Made by a program: the position numbers and the translations under genes | The notes under the pieces: model-generated | Database searches by the model: none | What the model was told of the DNA's origin: nothing | The model's input: only the letters and a program-made list of their open reading frames with translations | From: Acidobacteriaceae bacterium | GTDB lineage: Bacteria > Acidobacteriota > Terriglobia > Terriglobales > Acidobacteriaceae | Assembly (NCBI GenBank): GCA_003165455.1 | Contig: PLUJ01000266.1 | Location: 1-7,459 of the forward strand | DNA: 7,459 nt | Reading direction: 5' to 3' | In this document: positions 1-5,516 of the stretch, one piece after another | Layout of the letters: each line of letters opens with the position of its first letter | How positions within the stretch are numbered: position 1 is the first letter of the stretch

Positions 1-80
1 GGAACCCACTTTGTCGCCAACCGGGTGGAATTGAGCCAAGTTGGCTTCATTCATTCTATGGGGCATGAGTGCATCCGCGC

Positions 81-101
81 AAATTCAGCTTCTGCGAATT
101 T
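81..101 (-). other. possible stem-loop downstream of the LuxR-type regulator
   Basis: AAATTC (81-86) and GAATTT (96-101) are perfect 6-bp inverted arms, and CAG/CTG inside the loop can add pairs. The element lies about 35 bases past the stop of the regulator gene. No T-run follows on the minus strand, so it is not a classical intrinsic terminator. It may be an RNA-processing or 3'-end structure, or chance. Confidence 0.2.
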
Positions 102-136
102 ACTGCGGCGATGGGACCCGGTTAGAAGAGGCTTAC

Positions 137-1006
137 TTAACTCAGCTTGTCCGCTGAAGCGATGGCGAGGATCGCAGACGCTCGATTTGTAGCAGTCGAA
201 GAAGATCCGCTCGGAGAAGCACCCGCTGCGGCTCCACTGGCTGCCGGGGCACCACTGCTTTGCCCATCCGAATCGGATGTCGGGATAGGAGGTGGCTTAA
301 CGCCGTCGACAACGTGATGGCTCAAACAGTAAAGCGCGAGTTCCAATCTATCGGCGACGCCCAACTTGTCGTAAACTTTGCGCAAATAGTTCTTCACTAC
401 CTGTTCGGTGGTTCCCACCCGGGCGGCAATTTCCTTATTCTTCATGCCCTGGGTAACGCAGGAAACAATCAGAGTTTCCTTGGGCGTGAGCTGGACCTTG
501 GGGCGCGCTCCAGAAGGGCGGAGATTATGCCCGCGGAAAGCGTCCATTACCCATTGAACGGCTTCATTCTGCAGCCAAGGCTGGCCAGCGGCAACCTTGC
601 GCAGGCATTCGATCAGGATCTCAGGTTCGACTTCCCGGCAAAGAATTCCGTGAGCGCCGCGACGGAAAAGATCGAGAGTAAGCTGCTCGTCCAACGACGG
701 GGTCACAACGACAATTTTGAGTTGTGGTGCCTGGCGAAGCAATTCCGTCACCGCTTCCACTGGATTCGGCGCGATGGCGGATTCAAAAATGAGAATATCG
801 GCGGAGAACTTTGTTACTGCGGATTGCGTTTGCGATAAAGTTTCAGCCTGCCCCACGACGCGAATGTCATCTTCAAGGGCAAAAATCTTGCGCAGCCCCG
901 CACGGAAAATCGCTTGCGTGTCGGCGAGGATCACGCGGATCAGTCCAGCCGAGCTCTCGAACTCGCCACCGTCAGGATTCTCACCGATGTTAATTGTGCT
1001 CGCCAT
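137..1006 (-). CDS. NarL/FixJ-type (LuxR-HTH) transcriptional regulator with an atypical, probably non-phosphorylatable receiver domain
   Basis: This 289-residue protein should act in the cytoplasm as a DNA-binding regulator. Residues about 22-142 form a CheY-like receiver; about 173-231 form a LuxR-type helix-turn-helix with LTPKE, NKEIAARVGTTEQVVKNYL and KLGVADRLEL. The phosphorelay residues are altered. The acidic pocket reads ADT (D29, then T30 for the second Asp). The phosphoryl-Asp position at the end of strand 3 is E75 (DILIFE). T102 (VVVT) is kept. The conserved Lys is R124 (GILCRE). A Glu there may mimic phosphorylation, so output may not depend on a histidine kinase (inference). After the HTH comes an unusual tail of about 53 residues rich in Ser, Ala, Gly and Pro. 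I chose ATG 1006 because AGGAAAG lies just before it; GTG 1033, preceded by AAAGGG, would add nine residues. The gene follows the PilZ gene by 55 bases (28 to the GTG), so cotranscription is likely. Target genes are unknown. Confidence 0.88.
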   Translation of the reverse strand: MASTINIGENPDGGEFESSAGLIRVILADTQAIFRAGLRKIFALEDDIRVVGQAETLSQTQSAVTKFSADILIFESAIAPNPVEAVTELLRQAPQLKIVVVTPSLDEQLTLDLFRRGAHGILCREVEPEILIECLRKVAAGQPWLQNEAVQWVMDAFRGHNLRPSGARPKVQLTPKETLIVSCVTQGMKNKEIAARVGTTEQVVKNYLRKVYDKLGVADRLELALYCLSHHVVDGVKPPPIPTSDSDGQSSGAPAASGAAAGASPSGSSSTATNRASAILAIASADKLS

Positions 1007-1010
1007 TCTT

Positions 1011-1014
1011 TCCT
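1011..1014 (-). promoter_or_regulatory. Shine-Dalgarno AGGA supporting the ATG start of the LuxR-type regulator
   Basis: The minus strand reads CCAGGAAAGA directly before ATG 1006, leaving four bases between AGGA and the start. This favours ATG 1006 over GTG 1033. The GTG also has a purine-rich stretch (AAAGGG, five bases before it), so the choice is not certain. Confidence 0.5.
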
Positions 1015-1061
1015 GGTTTCCTTGAGCCGCCACTTACACCCTTTTGCAATGCTCTCGCGCC

Positions 1062-1430
1062 CTATGCTCGCTCGAAATGGTATTCGTCGATCACTACGCC
1101 TACGCCGCGTCGGCCTTTATCTTCGAAGCTGCGAACTACCCGCCCGTGACAATCAATCTGAACGTTGCAGCGGGAGCCTACGACTTCGGCGGGAAGCAAA
1201 ATCGTGAAATCCACTACAGAACCTACGGGTACATCGCGATCCATTGCGAACAGCACGCCGTTAGCGGAAATGTTTTCCGTTTCTGCCGTGCATGCGTTAC
1301 CTTGCGACTTCAACTCCACCGGCAAATGCAACGGGAACCGCGGCGCACTCTGCATTTCCGCATAGTGTTTAATCGCAGTCTGCTGCTGCGATTCCGTGGT
1401 CAATTGCTGCTGTGTTCCTTCCCCTGGCAC
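1062..1430 (-). CDS. PilZ-domain protein with a degenerate c-di-GMP-binding RxxxR motif
   Basis: This is a 122-residue soluble protein. Residues 1-28 are Gln/Thr-rich and probably disordered. About 30-120 form one small beta-rich PilZ domain: APRFPLHLPVEL (29-40) sits where the arginine motif belongs, ENISANGVLFAM (52-63) carries the [D/N]xSxxG motif (N53, S55, G58), and GRRGVGVVID (106-115) is the last strand. In canonical PilZ proteins RxxxR and [D/N]xSxxG clasp cyclic-di-GMP. Here only the first Arg survives (R31; H35 replaces the second), so binding is probably weak or lost (inference). There is no signal peptide or membrane segment. The start is GTG: no ATG, GTG or TTG lies in frame between it and the upstream in-frame stop. 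A strong GGAGGAAGG lies upstream at somewhat long spacing. The gene directly precedes the LuxR-type regulator and probably forms a two-gene unit with it. The PilZ call is firm to moderate; the role is unknown. Confidence 0.8.
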   Translation of the reverse strand: MPGEGTQQQLTTESQQQTAIKHYAEMQSAPRFPLHLPVELKSQGNACTAETENISANGVLFAMDRDVPVGSVVDFTILLPAEVVGSRCNVQIDCHGRVVRSFEDKGRRGVGVVIDEYHFERA

Positions 1431-1442
1431 TGTCCCGACAAA

Positions 1443-1451
1443 CCTTCCTCC
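1443..1451 (-). promoter_or_regulatory. strong Shine-Dalgarno GGAGGAAGG of the PilZ gene, at long spacing
   Basis: The minus strand reads GGAGGAAGG, ending 12 bases before GTG 1430. This is longer than the usual 5-9 bases. No in-frame start codon lies closer, so the GTG remains the best start. Confidence 0.5.
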
Positions 1452-1538
1452 AGCCGCTTTCGCGAACCAGATGGGAATTTTTTCGCTAATTTTTTGCCAA
1501 ACTCAAGGGCAGCGTACACCCCGGAATCAGCCTCGCAA

Positions 1539-1572
1539 AGTTACGGAAGTCATGGAACGGTAGGGCGTAACT
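1539..1572. promoter_or_regulatory. 7-bp dyad in the tldE-PilZ intergenic region, candidate operator
   Basis: AGTTACG (1539-1545) and CGTAACT (1566-1572) are perfect inverted arms separated by 20 bases, so their centres are 27 bp apart. They lie about 110-140 bp upstream of the PilZ start, in the gap 1431-1664 that should hold that unit's promoter. I see no convincing -35/-10 pair in this gap and no intrinsic terminator for tldE. The site could bind a dimeric regulator, possibly the LuxR-type protein encoded just downstream, but a chance match is possible. Confidence 0.25.
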
Positions 1573-1664
1573 GCTTCTGGATGAGAGGATTACAACGAAT
1601 TCATTGCGGCAGGAAGAAGAGAGGAATAAAACTCTGAGGGAATCGATTTCTTTCGACCATCCGC

Positions 1665-3077
1665 TTAGAATTTGGTCACTTCTGTGAAGTTGAAATCAAC
1701 AATTTTCATCGCCGGGACCACCATGTCAAAGGCTTCTTCACCAGTCGAGCGCACCGGCGTGCTCATGGCTTCAACGTTCGACAGCGCATGGATCAGACTC
1801 TGGTTGAAACGAAAATTGCGAATTCCTTTTCCTACTCGTCCGTCTTCCAACAGGAACGTTCCATCCCGTGTCATTCCAGTGACGATCTTTTCGTAAGGAT
1901 CCACATCGCGGACGTACCAGAGCCGCGTGACCAGCACACCGCGCTCGGTGGATGCGATCATCTGCTCAACGCTCTGTGGATTTTGCGGGGCCGCAAAAAC
2001 AATATTGATCGGCATCTCGCCCATCTCGTTCGGGAGCGGAAATCCATGGCCGGTTGGTTCGATTGGACCAGCATTACCTTTTTGTTCGGAACGCTTCATT
2101 CTTTCCGCGGTGGCTCTCGCATAAACAACGCGCCGCACCGCCCCATTCTCCACTAGCGGAATGCGATGACGACGCATGCCTTCGCCATCGAAGGGCGATC
2201 CGGTTTGCAAGGGATGAGAAACATCATCCCAGATGGTGATGTTATCGCCGAAAAGTTTGCTGCCGATGCGGCCGGTCAGAAACGAACGTTGATCAAGAAT
2301 CGCCATGCCGGAAAAGTCCCAGAACATGCTTCCGACAATATCGAGCACGGCCGCCGGCTCGAGAATTACCGTGTACTTCCCTGGGGGCAATTCGGCGGGT
2401 CGCGCCGAGTGCAGTGCTTTTTGAGCCGCAACTTGCGCAAGAAGCTGCGGGCTAATATCTGTCACATCCGGCGAGTTCGCTTTTTGCCATCCGGAAGAGT
2501 CTCCGGCCAGCATGGTGATTGAGACTTCCGCCAAAGTTTGCGTGTGCCACTTGCTCAATCCACGCGAATTGAAAATCCCTTCCACCGATTCGGAGTTGGA
2601 AAATATTCCCGCGGTGGTCAGTTGGTGCTTCTGCGCGACCCTGACAATTGTTTTTACGCCCTCGGCGCGCATTTGAGGAGTGATGGCGGCAGTCTCCGCG
2701 AAATGGCGAGACGGAAACTTCGCACCGGGATTTTTCACGTCGACTTCCGGTCGCTCGCGGTCAGCTTCTTGCGAGGTTGGCAGAGACAGTAGATCTGGAT
2801 CGGGATGCTGCACCTTCGCCAAACTCTCCGAGGATGCAACCACCCGTCGCAGGCTCTCGTCATCGAATTTGTTGGTAAAAGCGCGCGCGGTGCGTCCGCC
2901 GAAGACGCTACGCAAAGACACTACATGATTTTCTTCTTCGACGTTTTGATGAATGACATTGTTGGCAAAACGAGTGAGTGCAGATCGCCCCCCGGAGAAA
3001 AGGACTTCTATCTCATCCGCCGTGGATAAGTTCTTAATACGATTGAAAATTTCGGCGGCTCGGTCTCTGGTTACCAT
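1665..3077 (-). CDS. pmbA: TldE/PmbA family protein, non-catalytic partner of the TldD peptidase
   Basis: This 470-residue protein (E. coli PmbA is about 450) is the partner subunit of the cytoplasmic TldD-TldE metallopeptidase. That complex trims the microcin B17 leader peptide and degrades the unfolded antitoxin CcdA in E. coli. The N-terminal half has the family's strand-rich pattern (LTRFANNVIHQNVEEEN, about 34-50; GGRTARAFTN, 60-69). The C-terminal domain begins near KYTVILEPAAVLDIVG (234-249). TldD has HExxxH at the equivalent place; here it reads EPAAVL, so the zinc site is absent, as expected for TldE. Further family landmarks are RTxT-like IASTERGVLVTRLWYV (374-389) and FDMVVPAMKIVDFNF near the end. 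The gene starts 44 bases after the tldD stop, so the two subunits are probably made from one mRNA. Only a weak ribosome site precedes ATG 3077, which hints at translational coupling. Substrates in this organism are unknown; no precursor-peptide gene is visible nearby. Confidence 0.93.
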   Translation of the reverse strand: MVTRDRAAEIFNRIKNLSTADEIEVLFSGGRSALTRFANNVIHQNVEEENHVVSLRSVFGGRTARAFTNKFDDESLRRVVASSESLAKVQHPDPDLLSLPTSQEADRERPEVDVKNPGAKFPSRHFAETAAITPQMRAEGVKTIVRVAQKHQLTTAGIFSNSESVEGIFNSRGLSKWHTQTLAEVSITMLAGDSSGWQKANSPDVTDISPQLLAQVAAQKALHSARPAELPPGKYTVILEPAAVLDIVGSMFWDFSGMAILDQRSFLTGRIGSKLFGDNITIWDDVSHPLQTGSPFDGEGMRRHRIPLVENGAVRRVVYARATAERMKRSEQKGNAGPIEPTGHGFPLPNEMGEMPINIVFAAPQNPQSVEQMIASTERGVLVTRLWYVRDVDPYEKIVTGMTRDGTFLLEDGRVGKGIRNFRFNQSLIHALSNVEAMSTPVRSTGEEAFDMVVPAMKIVDFNFTEVTKF

Positions 3078-3121
3078 ACGAGAATCTTGCTTCCGCTGGG
3101 CCTCGTCAGCCCTGTGATGAA

Positions 3122-4588
3122 CTAGCTCCCTTTATAAGCGCTTCCCACTTTGACCCCGCGAAACCGCGACGGCGCGGCGCCATGCCCCGTTCCCATCACT
3201 TGTTGCGGCTGCCCCTTGCCACAATTCGGCGTACCCCACAGCGTCCATTCTTGGCGCGAGCAAATCGCATCCAGCGCATTCCAGAATTCGGTAGTGATGC
3301 CGGAGTAGGAGGGATTCTTGACGATGCGGACGCGCTTTCCATTCTTGATCTCCCAGCCGATTTCGCATCCAAACTGAAAGTTGTAGCGTTTGTCGTCGAT
3401 TGACCACGAACGGTTCGTCTGCATCAGGATGCCACGATCAGTGGAAGCGATCAGTTGCTCTAAACTCAGCGGAGCTTTCCCAGGCAGCAGGCTGATATTC
3501 GTCATGCGGATCATCGGCAAACGATTCCAACCCTCGGCGCGTAGGGTTCCGCCCGACCGATCCGCGCCAATCGTGTGCGCCGTCTCGCGTGAACTGAGAT
3601 ACCCAGTAAACAATCCATTGGTGATGATCGGCGTGCATTGCGCCGGAACACCTTCGTCATCGAAAGCAAACGTGCCCAGCCCGGGACCGTGCTCCTGGCG
3701 GGCATCCGCGACCACGTTCACCATCTCACTGCCGTACTGTAGCTTGCGCAACTTGTCGAGCGTAAGAAAAGAGGCGCCCGCAAAATTCGCCTCCATGCCC
3801 AGCACACGATCGAGTTCGATGGGGTGCCCGATGGATTCGTGGATCTGCAAACCTAGCTGGGAGCTATCCAAAATTAAGTCGAATACACCTTCCGGACATT
3901 GATCCGCATTGTGCAGGGCAACCGCTTCTTCAGCGATGCGGCGCGCGTTTTCAACCAATTTCAACTCTTCTACCAGTTCATAGCCTTTGTTCTGCCACTG
4001 TCCGCCATAGGAATTCGGATAAGAACGCTTTTGAATTTCATTGCCTACAAAAGCGTGCGCGGCATAGCCCGCCCCCGTGGAATATTTCGTCTGGTGAATT
4101 TCACTCCCTTCCGACGAGGCAAACCATTGCTCTTCACGATTGAAGTTAAGATTGGTTTCGGCGAGAGTGACACCGGCGACGGCGCGCAATTCAGCATCGA
4201 TCTTCAGTAAAAGATCGATATTGTGCTCGATCGAAATCGAGAACGGATCGATGACATAAGGGGTGGTCCAATCGGCGATAACGGATTTTTCAGGCGCGAG
4301 GCGGACATTTTCCTGCTTCACTTGCGCGGAGGCCCGGGCGATTTCCACCGCCCTCGCAGCGGTAGCTTCAACTCCACGTCGCGACAGATCTTCAGAAGCG
4401 GCGAACCCCCACGCTCCATCAACCAGCGCACGAACGTTCATTCCCTCGGATTCGGCGTCCGAGGCGCTTCCGACTTTGCCGTTCTTCGTGGTAAGAGCGC
4501 GGCTGCGCTGACGAATTACGCGCGCATCCGCGAAGCTCGCGCCACGCATCGTGGCAGTGTCCAGAGCCCAACTGGCAATCTCTTTCAT
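3122..4588 (-). CDS. tldD: TldD family zinc metalloprotease, catalytic subunit
   Basis: This 488-residue protein (E. coli TldD is 481) is the catalytic half of the TldD-TldE peptidase, which feeds unfolded polypeptides through a narrow channel to one zinc site. The signature is QIHESIGHPIELDRVLG (249-265). H250, E251 and H255 form HExxxH, with both His as zinc ligands and Glu as general base. The third ligand is probably C456 in TPNCGKGQPQ, which matches the conserved C-terminal Cys. The N-terminal domain (about 1-225) carries the shared TldD/TldE strand pattern. IASTDRGILMQTNRSW (380-395) aligns with the equivalent segment of TldE, showing common ancestry of the two subunits. The start is fixed by a TAG stop immediately before ATG 4588. 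The 50-base gap from kdsA contains no purine-rich ribosome site, so initiation may rely on coupling or low structure. All catalytic residues are present, so I expect an active enzyme. Confidence 0.96.
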   Translation of the reverse strand: MKEIASWALDTATMRGASFADARVIRQRSRALTTKNGKVGSASDAESEGMNVRALVDGAWGFAASEDLSRRGVEATAARAVEIARASAQVKQENVRLAPEKSVIADWTTPYVIDPFSISIEHNIDLLLKIDAELRAVAGVTLAETNLNFNREEQWFASSEGSEIHQTKYSTGAGYAAHAFVGNEIQKRSYPNSYGGQWQNKGYELVEELKLVENARRIAEEAVALHNADQCPEGVFDLILDSSQLGLQIHESIGHPIELDRVLGMEANFAGASFLTLDKLRKLQYGSEMVNVVADARQEHGPGLGTFAFDDEGVPAQCTPIITNGLFTGYLSSRETAHTIGADRSGGTLRAEGWNRLPMIRMTNISLLPGKAPLSLEQLIASTDRGILMQTNRSWSIDDKRYNFQFGCEIGWEIKNGKRVRIVKNPSYSGITTEFWNALDAICSRQEWTLWGTPNCGKGQPQQVMGTGHGAAPSRFRGVKVGSAYKGS

Positions 4589-4638
4589 CTAGAAATTCAA
4601 TTTATCATGTGGGCAATGCGAGTGTCAGAAAGACGGAA

Positions 4639-5484
4639 TCATGGGGTGGCATGCGCGAGGTCGAGGGCCTGACGAACCGCCAGCAACTCCTTCAACACGT
4701 CGCGCAGTCTTGTTGAGTCCAGAGCATTTGCGCCATCGGATTTGGCGACCTTCGGATTGTCGTGCACTTCAAGGAAGATTCCGTCCACTCCTGCTGCAAC
4801 TGCGGCCCGAGCCAGCACCGGAATGAATTCAGGCTGGCCGCCACTGACTGCGGGGCCATGATCGTCGGCTTGAGACGATGGAAGTTGAACAGAGTGTGTT
4901 GCATCGAAGACTACTGGAGCAAACTTCCGCATAATGGCAAGCGCACGCATATCGACCACCAGGTTGTTGTAGCCGAAGCTGCTGCCGCGTTCGGTGAGGA
5001 CAACTTGCGCGTTGCCAGCTTCACGGCACTTTTCCACCGCATGCCGCATGTCCCACGGCGAAACGAACTGCCCTTTCTTGATGTTGACTCCTCGTCCGCT
5101 CAGCGCCACTGCCACCACTAAATCCGTTTGGCGGCAAAGAAACGCCGGGATCTGCAAGATGTCCGCCACTTCCGCAACGCGGGCGACGTCGCCGACTTCA
5201 TGAACATCAGTGAGCACCGGAAGCTGAAGTTCATCTTTAATCCTTTTCAGAATGCGCAGACCTTCTCTGATTCCGGGGCCGCGAAAGCTGCGAATCGAAG
5301 TACGGTTGGCCTTGTCGTAACTGGCTTTGAAAATAAAAGGCAAAGCCAAAGCCCTGGTCACGCCCTTGATGATCTCCGCCATGCGCATGGCGTGCTCTTC
5401 GCTCTCGATGACACACGGACCGGCAATCAGAAAAAGATTGCCTGATCCAATATGAATATCGCCGATCTGGAATTCCGTTTTCAG
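4639..5484 (-). CDS. kdsA: 3-deoxy-D-manno-octulosonate 8-phosphate synthase (Kdo-8-P synthase), metal-dependent class
   Basis: The enzyme condenses phosphoenolpyruvate with arabinose 5-phosphate to give Kdo-8-phosphate, the first committed step to Kdo of lipid A-core LPS, in the cytoplasm. The TIM-barrel motifs are in order: AGPCVIES (21-28), KASYDKANRTS (53-63), SFRGPG, TDVH (92-95), FLCRQTDL (115-122), KKGQF, FGYNNLVVDMR (170-180), ATHSVQLP. Four metal ligands of the metal-dependent class, known from Aquifex, are present: C24, H197, E239, D250. The E. coli type has Asn in place of this Cys. The frame has no ATG, GTG or TTG before the conserved N-terminus; the first ATG (5388) would remove strand 1 and C24. 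CTG 5484 gives MKTEFQIGDIHIGSG and 281 residues, the normal family length. A weak GAGA lies six bases before it. The start lies 32 bases after the pyrG stop, consistent with an operon. Identity is very secure; the exact start is not. Confidence 0.93.
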   Translation of the reverse strand: MKTEFQIGDIHIGSGNLFLIAGPCVIESEEHAMRMAEIIKGVTRALALPFIFKASYDKANRTSIRSFRGPGIREGLRILKRIKDELQLPVLTDVHEVGDVARVAEVADILQIPAFLCRQTDLVVAVALSGRGVNIKKGQFVSPWDMRHAVEKCREAGNAQVVLTERGSSFGYNNLVVDMRALAIMRKFAPVVFDATHSVQLPSSQADDHGPAVSGGQPEFIPVLARAAVAAGVDGIFLEVHDNPKVAKSDGANALDSTRLRDVLKELLAVRQALDLAHATP

Positions 5485-5516
5485 ATTCAGTCTCGAGAAG
5501 CTGCTTCTGCGCGAAC

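Noticed and set aside
1..54. Minus-strand start ATG 54 with 18 open codons (MNEANLAQFHPVGDKVGS) to the left edge
   Set aside because: It could be the start of the next minus-strand gene, but there is no good ribosome site and the fragment is too short to judge.
19..123. 8-bp inverted repeat AACCGGGT (19-26) and ACCCGGTT (116-123)
   Set aside because: The arms are about 90 bases apart and short; no function is apparent.
1..192. Open plus-strand frame entering from the left edge and running to a stop at 190-192
   Set aside because: It would overlap the regulator's C-terminal tail antisense and its residues show no recognisable family; too little to call a gene.
260..838. Plus-strand open frame of 192 codons
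   Set aside because: It lies entirely antisense to the LuxR-type regulator, whose receiver and HTH motifs are clear.
1044..1637. Plus-strand open frame of 197 codons across the PilZ gene and its upstream gap
   Set aside because: It is antisense to the PilZ gene, has no recognisable domain and has irregular Cys/Arg-rich composition; the opposite strand has a real PilZ signature and a strong ribosome site.
1600..1664. Intrinsic terminator after tldE
   Set aside because: Only a 4-bp TCGA/TCGA pairing and a loose pyrimidine-rich stretch are present; no stable hairpin with a T-run.
1665..4588. RiPP biosynthetic locus around tldD-tldE
   Set aside because: TldD/TldE can mature peptides, but no precursor peptide, modification enzyme or transporter is seen in the window.
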